Below, piece after piece: positions 1 through 4,648 of a stretch of DNA of 5,867 nucleotides. The notes beneath the pieces were generated by a model. It searched no databases. It had not been told where the DNA came from and worked only from the letters and a program-made list of their open reading frames with translations. Within the stretch, counting starts at the first letter, position 1. Each line of letters starts with the position of its first letter. A program made the translations under genes and the position numbers. The DNA is taken from NCBI GenBank assembly GCA_902363455.1, contig CABJAC010000015.1, forward strand, positions 4,405 through 10,271, written 5' to 3'. The stretch comes from Caryophanales bacterium. Its GTDB lineage: Bacteria > Bacillota > Bacilli > Exiguobacteriales > Exiguobacteriaceae.

Positions 1-42
1 ACACTGGACGCAGAAACGTTGGGCAGATTTAATCCTTTTATT
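1..42 (-). repeat. Inverted 42-bp copy of an internal part of the large repeats
   Basis: These bases are the exact reverse complement of 599-640 and of 5387-5428. The match starts at the window edge, so it may extend further left, and it ends at base 42. In the large repeats the matching end point (598/599) lies in the apical loop of a long hairpin (578-621). The simplest reading is the edge of a third, oppositely oriented copy. Confidence 0.85.
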
Positions 43-221
43 AGTTCAGAAAGTACTAAAAGAAATAAATTAATTGATGATCTTTGTGTTGAAGTGATCC
101 CTGAAGTCACTAAGAAATTATAATAAGGGAACTCATCACTTGTGACCTTACAGATACTTAAAAGCCTAACTTGTTCTGTTAAAGTATTTAATCGTTCTTC
201 GAGCATTTCTATTTTTTCCAT
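1..221 (-). CDS. DUF1878-like (YhaI-like) small protein, 5' part, runs off the window
   Basis: The ATG is at 221, with AAGGAG about 8 bases upstream, which fixes the start. The window holds 73 codons. Residues 1-20 form a charged, leucine-repeating helix (MEKIEMLEERLNTLTEQVRL), followed by DEFPYYNFLVTSGIT and a helix ending in LVLSEL. From memory this order, an N-terminal coiled helix, then an aromatic 'FPxY' segment, then a hydrophobic helix, is that of the DUF1878 family (B. subtilis YhaI), whose function is unknown and whose length is about 110 residues. The last 14 residues in the window (from residue 61, IKGLNLPNVS onward) are encoded by the 42 bp shared with the large repeats, so the natural C-terminus may have been replaced or cut there. 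No convincing promoter is seen upstream, and no terminator separates it from the large minus-strand RNA of copy 1, which could read into it. Confidence 0.6.
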   Translation of the reverse strand, partial: MEKIEMLEERLNTLTEQVRLLSICKVTSDEFPYYNFLVTSGITSTQRSSINLFLLVLSELIKGLNLPNVSASS

Positions 222-331
222 ATCGACAGCTCCTTATACATAAAGTTAAGACATTATTAGATTTCTGAAACATAGCAAAAGACACCTGCATCCTCTTTTT
301 TCCTTCTTCGCCCGATTGATCTTCTAAGGAA
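222..331. other. Leader region between copy 1 of the large repeat and the DUF1878-like gene
   Basis: This stretch has no gene. On the minus strand it carries the Shine-Dalgarno site for the DUF1878-like gene. I looked for -35/-10 pairs at 16-18 base spacing and found none better than three or four matches per hexamer. No hairpin followed by a T-run is present, so minus-strand transcripts of the large RNA may continue into the gene. Confidence 0.4.
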
Positions 332-1077
332 TTTCGCTTTTCGTGAGCTACCGCACTTCGTTTTCGGCGTTTACGCCTTCACTTCGTTTGCTGGCGTACT
401 GCGTCACATTGAATGGACTCGCTTCGCTCCCTCCTTCAACGTTCCTCGCACGACATCTTCTCCAGTCTTTGATCTTCATCTTTCCTGCATTTTCTTTTCC
501 TTTTTTTACTCTAAAAGACTTGATGCACTAGAAGAGCATGTGCATACTGCGGGAGGCAGGCGAGGAAAACGGCTGGATGGGCAGACTAACCCCTTGAAAA
601 TAAAAGGATTAAATCTGCCCAACGTTTCTGCGTCCAGTGTAGGACGAGGTATCCGTATGTCTAGGCGTTCCAAGACTGCAGGGGAATCACGCCCCCACGA
701 TATGACTCGCTGCGCATCATCGCGCACACAAGGCGTTTCCACGCCCTACCTTGCTGCCTTTCGGCGACTCGTCATATAATCCACTCTGACGTGGCCAGAA
801 GCCACATCAGGTCGTGTCACAGCAATCATACAGCCGCCTACTAGGAAATTCCCCACCGTTTGTCGTGGGACTGCCTACGGTCTCGTACCATATGACCCCG
901 TCTGAACCTCTCAACGATCTTTACCGTATCCCTTCGGGACTTAGGCTATGTACAGGGCTCTCCGTCCTTCCCCTGCTAACGTCGCATCACCTACTGGAAC
1001 TGCGGTGATGACCGATCTATTTTACTGCATCGGCTAGATGAACCTACTCGTTTAAAGAGCGAGTGCTGACCTCTTTT
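332..1077. repeat. Large direct repeat, copy 1 (about 745 bp)
   Basis: It matches 5121-5864 in the same orientation. From 348 on, I count about 13 substitutions and one single-base deletion across 730 bp (near 98% identity). The left edge is blurred by an indel around 341-347. The right edge diverges right after a CTCTTTT run. Differences cluster at 391-512 and 960-1036, while 513-695 is invariant. Short frames inside it (540-779 and 814-1008 on plus, 506-742 on minus) lack ribosome sites and have unlikely composition, so I do not treat it as protein coding. The left third contains a 10-base direct repeat (354-363 and 380-389) and hairpins at 366-377 and 523-545. Confidence 0.95.
332..1077 (-). 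ncRNA. Large structured RNA candidate, copy 1 (extent approximate)
   Basis: Strong secondary structure is visible between about 578 and 1010. A 7-bp helix pairs 700-706 with 771-777 and encloses three hairpins: 756-765 (minus loop GAAA), 732-745 (minus loop GGAA) and 711-726. Two of these loops are GNRA tetraloops only on the minus strand. A long stem pairs 578-595 with 603-621 and needs two U.G pairs (608/590, 605/593) that would be A.C on plus. Other hairpins are 680-696, 786-810, 985-1010 and a weak one at 1043-1061. The strand is therefore inferred as minus. The function is unknown. It may be a plasmid RNA, a mobile-element RNA or a large ornate RNA. A minus promoter at 1365-1393 could feed it if the 1095-1154 terminator is read through. 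Confidence 0.6.
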
Positions 1078-1094
1078 ATATGTAAAATCAAAAC

Positions 1095-1154
1095 AAAAAG
1101 GACATCGTTCGATAGCAGGTTTCGTAAAACTCGCTACTGAACGATGTCCTTTTT
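1095..1154. terminator. Strong bidirectional terminator hairpin between the antisense region and the large RNA
   Basis: A perfect 16-bp stem pairs 1095-1110 with 1139-1154. The inner part (TAGC/GCTA and GTTT/AAAC) pairs again. The arms begin and end in A5 and T5, so both strands end in a U-run. On minus it sits between the RNAII-like promoter and the large structured RNA, where it could act as an attenuator. On plus it would stop transcription coming out of the repeat. Confidence 0.85.
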
Positions 1155-1167
1155 CTGTACTAAAACC

Positions 1168-1196
1168 TTGTAAAGAATAGGTTTCCTTAGTATGAT
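1168..1196 (+). promoter_or_regulatory. Promoter of the small antisense RNA
   Basis: The -35 is TTGTAA (1168-1173), followed by a 17-base spacer and the -10 TATGAT (1191-1196). Transcription would start near 1203. The -10 matches the consensus in five of six positions and the -35 in four of six. Confidence 0.7.
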
Positions 1197-1202
1197 AAGT
1201 TC

Positions 1203-1335
1203 ATCTTAGTTGAAGCCACCTGCGAGTGTCTTCAACGATCAATAGCTAGTGCTCTTACACTCGCTATTCAAAAGCGTCACTTCATTGATCATCTACTCGT
1301 CGCCAAACGAGCAGATGGGAGAAGTGGCGTTTTTT
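1203..1335 (+). ncRNA. Small structured RNA, probable antisense (RNAI-like) regulator
   Basis: This is about 130 nt bounded by a good promoter and an intrinsic terminator, with no reading frame. It folds into three stem-loops. The first pairs 1209-1215 with 1230-1236. The second pairs 1242-1251 with 1258-1267 with one mismatch. The third is the long terminator hairpin 1270-1334, whose upper part pairs 1290-1294 with 1312-1316 and 1296-1300 with 1307-1311. Two G.U pairs in the last stem confirm the plus strand as the RNA strand. Its whole length is complementary to the transcript from the facing promoter at 1365-1393. By analogy with ColE1 RNAI and the ctRNAs of Gram-positive plasmids it would limit copy number, but a general regulatory RNA is possible. 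Confidence 0.7.
1270..1335 (+). terminator. Intrinsic terminator of the small RNA
   Basis: A 14-bp stem pairs 1270-1283 with 1321-1334, including two G.U pairs that exist only in the plus-strand RNA. An internal two-part helix sits on top, and the right arm runs into T6 (1330-1335). The minus strand lacks a matching U-run, so this terminator is one-directional. Confidence 0.85.
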
Positions 1336-1364
1336 GTGTTTTCGTCCATATTTTGTTACTGCTT

Positions 1365-1393
1365 ATTGTACGCTTACATTAGTTTTCTGACAA
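1365..1393 (-). promoter_or_regulatory. Promoter facing the small RNA (RNAII-like)
   Basis: Read on minus, the -35 is TTGTCA (1393-1388), followed by a 17-base spacer and the -10 TACAAT (1370-1365), five of six matches in each. It is the best promoter in the left half of the window. It points through the small RNA towards the large repeat. No convincing promoter for the downstream plus-strand gene at 1454 was found in the same stretch. Confidence 0.7.
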
Positions 1394-1453
1394 TATTAAT
1401 TTTGATATTTATCAGAAGTAACTAGAAATCTACCTATAGAAAGTAGGAAGACC

Positions 1454-1630
1454 ATGAATAAACGATTCATACTTAAATCGAAACAGCACCTTAGTGGAGG
1501 TATTATTAAAATTGTTGTAGATACTCAGACGGGCGTAAATTATTTGATGACAAGTGGGCTTGGTATGAGCGGAATGACACCACTATTAGACAGAGAAGGT
1601 AAGGTTGTTGTAGATAAGCCTTTCGGCTAA
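1454..1630 (+). CDS. DUF6440-like small protein, 58 aa
   Basis: The ATG at 1454 follows a purine-rich stretch (GTAGGAAG) with short spacing and gives a complete 58-residue protein. It contains VDTQTGVNYL (residues 22-31) and GMTPLLDREGKVV (40-52), the 'D-T-x-T-G-V-x-Y-L ... TPLLD-x-x-G' pattern I associate with DUF6440 proteins. These are small, presumably beta-rich proteins of unknown function that are common in Gram-positive genomes and mobile elements. No signal peptide or membrane segment is present. It is too short to appear in a simple long-ORF search. It lies between the antisense control region and the mobilization region and is followed directly by a hairpin, so it is probably transcribed alone. 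The family assignment is from memory. Confidence 0.75.
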   Translation: MNKRFILKSKQHLSGGIIKIVVDTQTGVNYLMTSGLGMSGMTPLLDREGKVVVDKPFG

Positions 1631-1654
1631 AGCTATTTCCTTAAGGAAATAGCT
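1631..1654 (+). terminator. Hairpin just after the DUF6440-like gene
   Basis: A perfect 10-bp stem (1631-1640 with 1645-1654) with a TTAA loop starts right after the stop codon. It is followed by TCTTTC, which is only a weak T-run. A second 9-bp stem (1655-1663 with 1670-1678) and a third (1683-1689 with 1694-1700) follow immediately, so it may be a compound terminator. Confidence 0.55.
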
Positions 1655-1700
1655 TCTTTCGTCTCCAACGACGAAAGAACAGTCTCTAATTTTTTAGAGA
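1655..1700. repeat. Two tandem hairpins between terminator and oriT region
   Basis: The stem TCTTTCGTC (1655-1663) pairs with 1670-1678. TCTCTAA (1683-1689) pairs with TTAGAGA (1694-1700) around a T4 loop. They may complete termination of the preceding gene or form secondary structure at the edge of the transfer origin. Confidence 0.5.
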
Positions 1701-1790
1701 AAGGGGCTCGGGGAAACCCCCGACAAGCTGTATGTGCGTCACGAAGTGGCTAGCAAATACGAAGCTTGCCAACCCCTCTATGAATAGAAT
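1700..1790. other. Probable origin of transfer (oriT) region
   Basis: This lies directly upstream of mobC-mobA, the usual place for the oriT in this class. A G-rich inverted repeat (1708-1713 with 1718-1723, loop AAAC) is followed by CTGTATGTGCG (1728-1738). An imperfect 8-bp inverted repeat comes next (TGGCTAGC around 1747-1754 and GCTTGCCA around 1764-1771). TATGTGCG is reminiscent of the TAAGTGCG nick motif of MOBQ oriTs, but the relaxase here looks MOBP-like, so the nick position is not assigned. The stretch contains no gene. Confidence 0.5.
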
Positions 1791-1827
1791 AAGATGGACG
1801 AGTAAAAGGATTTTACTCGTCCATCTT
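1791..1827. promoter_or_regulatory. Perfect 17-bp hairpin in the mobC leader
   Basis: The arms 1791-1807 and 1811-1827 are exactly complementary around a GGA loop, ending 40 bases before the mobC start. The right arm ends in CTT without a long T-run, so efficient termination is doubtful. It could be a MobC or MobA binding site, a cruciform at oriT, or an attenuator limiting mob expression. Confidence 0.65.
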
Positions 1828-1867
1828 TCGAGGCATAATTCGTACGTATTCAGAGGGGGCGGTTGTT

Positions 1868-2197
1868 ATGAAGGCGAACCGAAAAGAGAACCGACAGGTC
1901 AATTTTCGAGTGAGTGAAGTCGAATTTGAGAAACTTTCTGAGATAGCAGAAAGTTTTCAAATGAGTGTGCCGGCTTATGTCAAAAAGCAGGCACAAGGAT
2001 CGAGAATGCGACCACCGAAGATCGATCGAGAGGGCGCATTTGAGATTGCCCGTCAATTGCGTGCCATCGGGAACAACGTAAACCAGATGACCAAACACGC
2101 GAATGAAGGCAAATCAGTACCGAAAGAAGAACTGGAAAACATTCAGAAGGAGTTGAATCAGATATGGCAACAATTCAACTCGGCAATACAAAAGTAG
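1868..2197 (+). CDS. mobC: Mobilization accessory protein MobC, 109 aa
   Basis: MobC proteins bind the oriT and help the relaxase open and nick the DNA. The N-terminus (residues 9-45) has the pattern of a ribbon-helix-helix DNA-binding fold (a QVNFRVSEVEF strand and then two helices). The C-terminal half contains LRAIGNNVNQM (64-74), the hallmark 'L-R-x-I-G-N-N-x-N-Q' of the MobC family, followed by a helix rich in Glu and Lys. Its length is typical. The start is set by GAGGGGG (about 1853-1859), 8 bases before the ATG. The stop overlaps the relaxase start by 34 bases, so mobC and mobA are translated from one mRNA. MobC often represses its own promoter, and the leader hairpin at 1791-1827 is a possible target. 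Confidence 0.9.
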   Translation: MKANRKENRQVNFRVSEVEFEKLSEIAESFQMSVPAYVKKQAQGSRMRPPKIDREGAFEIARQLRAIGNNVNQMTKHANEGKSVPKEELENIQKELNQIWQQFNSAIQK

Positions 2198-3528
2198 CCA
2201 ACAAACTCATTTCCTACGCTGAGAAACGGGCAGAAGAACGGTCAGGAGTCGATTGTCCACCGGAGTATGCTAAGTCTCAGATGAAGGCGACGAGAGAATT
2301 ATGGGGCAAACCGGACGGAATTCAAGCCCATCATGTCATTCAATCCTTTAAGCCAGGGGAAGTGACAGCCAAACAAGCGAACGAGATCGGGCAAGAACTC
2401 GCTCGAGCCATCTCCAAAGGGCATGAAGCCGTCATCTACACACATACGGACAAGGAACATATTCATAATCACATCATCATCAATGCCGTGAATTTCGAGA
2501 GTGGCAGCAAGTATCAGTCCACGAAGAAGGACCTACATCGGATCCGTGAGGAGAGCGATCGTCTCTGTCAGGAACGAGGATTGTCCGTCATCGTGAAAAA
2601 GGACGCTCCGGTTCGCTATACATTGGCGGAGAAAGCCCTTCTCGAGAAGGGCAAGACCTCTTGGAAGGACGAGATCCGGACGAAGATCGAGGAAGCCAAG
2701 CAAGAAACGACGGACTACGAAGCATTCAAGGGATATCTGCTTGAAAAACATGAGATTGAAGTACGCGAACGGGGAAATACGACGACGTATTACGATCATG
2801 CGAATAAAAAACGAGTACGAGACAACAAACTAGGGGCAGATTACGAGAGGGAGGTCATCAAGGATGGGTTTGAAAGACCAATTGAAGGCGAAAGAGCAAA
2901 CGATGGTGAAGTCGGAAGACACACCGGAGTATCACGTGGAGAACAAACAGGAAGCGCCACTCCATCAGACGCAAGAACCCTTGATTCAGAACGAACAGGA
3001 GCTTCTGATGCGTCTGAGAGCCGTCGAGGGCTATCTGTCGACCGTCCTGCAGGAGGTCATCCAGAAGGAGATGACGTTCCAACAGGAAATCGAGAATCTC
3101 GTTCAGATCAGCAAAGACACCGAAGAAGTGACGCATTTGATTATGAAGAATTCAACCGAAAGCTTGAGCAATCGAAGCAAGGAACTCGAAGAGCATACCA
3201 GCAAAATAAACGGACAACTTCAGGCATTGATCGAAACCTACTCGAGCCAACTCACCAAGAACCAGCAAGTCCTTCACGAGCAGCTGAAGACCATACAGAG
3301 TACACACATCGACCAATTGAACAGCAGCCACAAACTGATCAGCGACCAACTCAAGCAAACGAGCGAGAAGGCCAACAGCAGCATCATCGCGCAACAAAGC
3401 GAGCTAAAGCAGATACTCGAGAACAACACGCAGAAGATCGAGACAGAAATAAGCAGTCTCAAGAGCAGGCACGAACAACAGCTAAACGAAATAACAGCAA
3501 GTCTCGAGAGCAAGATCTCGAGCGTTAG
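2164..3528 (+). CDS. mobA: Relaxase MobA (MOBP-type, pC221-like), 454 aa
   Basis: The relaxase cuts one strand at oriT and stays covalently attached through a tyrosine. The N-terminal 230 residues form the relaxase domain. The probable catalytic Tyr18 lies in LISYAEKRA. The metal-binding histidine motif is HTDKEHIHNHIIIN (94-107; His99, His101, His103 with His94). The segment QAHHVIQSFKPGE (54-66) is the usual motif between them. Residues from about 240 on are a long charged Arg/Gln/Glu/Ser-rich tail without a recognisable domain. In this tail the DNA also encodes mobB in another frame, which probably explains its odd composition. AAGGAG (2147-2152) precedes the ATG by 11 bases. The start lies inside the end of mobC, indicating translational coupling. 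Confidence 0.93.
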   Translation: MATIQLGNTKVANKLISYAEKRAEERSGVDCPPEYAKSQMKATRELWGKPDGIQAHHVIQSFKPGEVTAKQANEIGQELARAISKGHEAVIYTHTDKEHIHNHIIINAVNFESGSKYQSTKKDLHRIREESDRLCQERGLSVIVKKDAPVRYTLAEKALLEKGKTSWKDEIRTKIEEAKQETTDYEAFKGYLLEKHEIEVRERGNTTTYYDHANKKRVRDNKLGADYEREVIKDGFERPIEGERANDGEVGRHTGVSRGEQTGSATPSDARTLDSERTGASDASESRRGLSVDRPAGGHPEGDDVPTGNRESRSDQQRHRRSDAFDYEEFNRKLEQSKQGTRRAYQQNKRTTSGIDRNLLEPTHQEPASPSRAAEDHTEYTHRPIEQQPQTDQRPTQANEREGQQQHHRATKRAKADTREQHAEDRDRNKQSQEQARTTAKRNNSKSREQDLER

Positions 3529-3655
3529 ATGGAAAATCATTAAGACAGAATGGCTCGATGCAGGAAAACAAGGGCTCATGACTGCTATATTCCTAGTGCC
3601 GATCTATCTTATTATTCGTTTCATTGCTTCACTGGCAAATATTGATTTGCCATAA
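2864..3655 (+). CDS. mobB: MobB-like coiled-coil membrane-anchored mobilization protein, 263 aa, nested in mobA
   Basis: This frame begins inside mobA (shifted by +1) and overlaps it for 665 bases, then continues 127 bases beyond the mobA stop. An excellent ribosome site, AGGGAGGT (2848-2855), lies 8 bases before the ATG. Residues 45-220 are almost free of proline and show long heptad-like spacing (for example SSQLTKNQQVLHEQLKTIQ), so a long coiled coil is expected. The C-terminus has one hydrophobic segment, GLMTAIFLVPIYLIIRFIA (237-255), probably an inner-membrane anchor. The layout mobC-mobA with mobB nested in the 3' half of mobA is that of pC221-type staphylococcal plasmids, and also of mbeA with mbeB/mbeD in ColE1. 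The protein may link the relaxosome to the membrane transfer apparatus. Confidence 0.85.
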   Translation: MGLKDQLKAKEQTMVKSEDTPEYHVENKQEAPLHQTQEPLIQNEQELLMRLRAVEGYLSTVLQEVIQKEMTFQQEIENLVQISKDTEEVTHLIMKNSTESLSNRSKELEEHTSKINGQLQALIETYSSQLTKNQQVLHEQLKTIQSTHIDQLNSSHKLISDQLKQTSEKANSSIIAQQSELKQILENNTQKIETEISSLKSRHEQQLNEITASLESKISSVRWKIIKTEWLDAGKQGLMTAIFLVPIYLIIRFIASLANIDLP

Positions 3656-3690
3656 TTAAAACCTTATGAAAAGTTAATTATAGGAATATT

Positions 3691-3720
3691 TTGATAATTA
3701 AACCTTCCTATTAGTATTAT
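3691..3720 (+). promoter_or_regulatory. Promoter of the secreted-protein gene
   Basis: The -35 is TTGATA (3691-3696), the spacer is 18 bases and the -10 is TATTAT (3715-3720), five of six matches in each hexamer. An 8-bp inverted repeat (3674-3681 with 3694-3701) overlaps the -35, so a repressor site is possible. Confidence 0.6.
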
Positions 3721-3729
3721 TTTATGTAA

Positions 3730-3750
3730 AAATGGTATATAACACCATTT
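3730..3750 (+). promoter_or_regulatory. Leader hairpin touching the ribosome site of the secreted-protein gene
   Basis: AAATGGT (3730-3736) pairs with ACCATTT (3744-3750), a 7-bp stem with an ATATAAC loop. It ends one base before the Shine-Dalgarno AGGGAGG (3752-3758). It could act as an mRNA stabiliser or translation control element, or as an operator near the start of transcription. Confidence 0.45.
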
Positions 3751-3766
3751 AAGGGAGGTTGATTAT

Positions 3767-4285
3767 ATGAAGTTTTTCAAAAGTTTGATGGTAAGCACAA
3801 TTGTTATTTCAAGTTTAAGTACAGGTATATTATCAGTTAAAGCAAGCGACACTGAAAATGAAACATCACAACAGGAGCTAACTTCGTTACAAGGTGACTT
3901 TACCTCTTTACCCTTAAATACAACTGATTTAAATACTAAGGATGCACCTATTTCTTACGTAGTAGCAGGTCCACCTATAGGATCAAGTCTTACAAACACT
4001 ATATACTTAAGTAACAGTGATTTAGGCCTGTATAGTGGAGGAGCTACTGCATCATCAGCTTTAATTTCAAAAAAAATAAAACAAAAACTTATTGCGACAT
4101 TGGGACTTAAATTAACTGGTGCTGTCGGTAATGTAGGTATGGTAGTTGCTGCTGTTAACCAAGCAACTGGAGGTAAAGGGTTTAAAATTACAACTAGACT
4201 TACTTACACTATGGTAAGAGAAAATTTCTTTGAAGCTCCGAAATATGCTTATGTAACTCAGATTACAGGTGTTTCAAGATATTAA
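3767..4285 (+). CDS. Secreted protein of unknown function, 172 aa (bacteriocin-like features)
   Basis: I do not recognise a family. Residues 1-26 form a clear signal peptide: KFFK, a hydrophobic core from 7 to 22, and a VKA site with likely cleavage after Ala26. The mature part starts with an acidic, Ser/Thr-rich stretch (27-62). A small-residue-rich hydrophobic segment follows (about 106-135, containing GLKLTGAVGNVGMVVAAV and a basic KKIKQK just before it). The tail is aromatic and beta-prone, ending in SRY. A basic patch followed by a Gly/Ala-rich amphipathic region would suit a membrane-active peptide or bacteriocin, but cysteines and a double-glycine leader are absent. AGGGAGG lies 8 bases before the ATG. 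It has its own promoter and ends in a bidirectional terminator shared with the convergent membrane-protein gene. Confidence 0.85.
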   Translation: MKFFKSLMVSTIVISSLSTGILSVKASDTENETSQQELTSLQGDFTSLPLNTTDLNTKDAPISYVVAGPPIGSSLTNTIYLSNSDLGLYSGGATASSALISKKIKQKLIATLGLKLTGAVGNVGMVVAAVNQATGGKGFKITTRLTYTMVRENFFEAPKYAYVTQITGVSRY

Positions 4286-4314
4286 AAAAAAGAGGCTTAT
4301 AAGCCTCTTTTTTT
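4284..4314. terminator. Bidirectional terminator between convergent cargo genes
   Basis: The palindrome GAGGCTTATAAGCCTC (4292-4307) is flanked by A8 on the left and T7 on the right. It overlaps the stop codon of the secreted-protein gene and lies 10 bases past the stop of the opposing gene, so it serves both. Confidence 0.92.
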
Positions 4315-4324
4315 ATATCTTGAC

Positions 4325-4543
4325 TTATATCATTTTAAATACAAAACTAAAAGCTACTACTACAATTGGGATAAGAAAAAATAGTCTTGTCAATTTTGAT
4401 TGATTTTCCATAAAAGCAACAGACGCAGACGTAAATGCGCCAAATAATAAAGAAAACGCTGTCCGATTCTCTGAATCACCAAATATAACCATTATTAAAA
4501 ATCCGAAAGCTACTATAAAAAGAAAGTTTGACAGTATTTTCAA
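4325..4543 (-). CDS. Small three-helix membrane protein, 72 aa
   Basis: I do not recognise a family. I chose the TTG at 4543 as the start because GGGGGTG lies 6 bases upstream. The in-frame ATGs at 4582, 4570 and 4558 have no well-placed ribosome site; using 4582 would give 85 residues. The protein has three hydrophobic segments (about 5-22, 28-45 and 51-69) with polar turns GDSENRT and ENQSKLTR, so it is an integral membrane protein. It converges on the secreted-protein gene with a shared terminator. Small three- or four-helix proteins beside secreted toxins are often immunity proteins, but this is inference from context. A holin-like or general membrane role is also possible. A TATGAT-like -10 lies upstream without a good -35. 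Confidence 0.65.
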   Translation of the reverse strand: MKILSNFLFIVAFGFLIMVIFGDSENRTAFSLLFGAFTSASVAFMENQSKLTRLFFLIPIVVVAFSFVFKMI

Positions 4544-4611
4544 TAAATTCACCCCCATTTTTAAAATCATAGCATAGTTCAAGTATTTATTTTCCTAAAG
4601 AAAAGTTTGTG

Positions 4612-4638
4612 AAAAGGGGCGATTTCGCCCCTCTTTTT
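4612..4638. terminator. Intrinsic terminator upstream of the DUF3139-like gene
   Basis: A 7-bp GC-rich stem (4615-4621 with 4626-4632, loop ATTT) is followed by CTTTTT on plus and by TTTT on minus. No plus-strand gene ends just before it, so it may insulate the next gene or be left over from a lost gene. Confidence 0.75.
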
Positions 4639-4648
4639 CGTGCTTGGC

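Larger units (their letters stand above)
1095..1357 (-). ncRNA. RNAII-like leader transcript, antisense to the small RNA
   Basis: Transcription from the minus promoter at 1365-1393 would start near 1357. It would cover the complement of the whole small RNA at 1203-1335, then reach the hairpin at 1095-1154. On this strand the loop of the hairpin at 1291-1315 reads UUGGCG and contains a YUNR motif (UUGG), a feature of rapid antisense pairing loops in plasmid copy-control RNAs. Only two very short frames (17-18 codons) occur, without ribosome sites. If termination fails, the transcript enters the large RNA of copy 1. Confidence 0.5.

Noticed and set aside
1..123. Plus-strand open frame running from the window edge to a TAA at 121-123
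   Set aside because: It mirrors the minus-strand DUF1878-like gene, which has a start codon, a good ribosome site and family-like residues.
506..742. Minus-strand 78-codon frame in copy 1
   Set aside because: No ribosome site and it crosses the RNA helices. Only one copy keeps it at this length.
540..779. 79-codon plus-strand frame present in both repeat copies (also 5328-5567)
   Set aside because: No ribosome site, odd Arg/Ser-rich composition, and the same bases form hairpins of a structured RNA. Identity between copies reflects recent duplication.
814..1008. 64-codon plus-strand frame in copy 1
   Set aside because: It is broken in copy 2 by the single-base deletion and has no start signal.
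332..1077. Group I or group II intron as the identity of the repeat
   Set aside because: I could not find a domain V-like hairpin, a GUGYG start, or the conserved group I core segments on either strand.
1236..1350. Two tiny minus-strand frames of 17-18 codons in the RNAII-like leader
   Set aside because: No ribosome sites and no toxin-like hydrophobic stretch, so a leader peptide or type I toxin is not supported.
2533..3579. Several minus-strand frames opposite mobA and mobB
   Set aside because: They are shadows of two well-supported plus-strand genes, with leucine/cysteine-rich composition typical of antisense reading.
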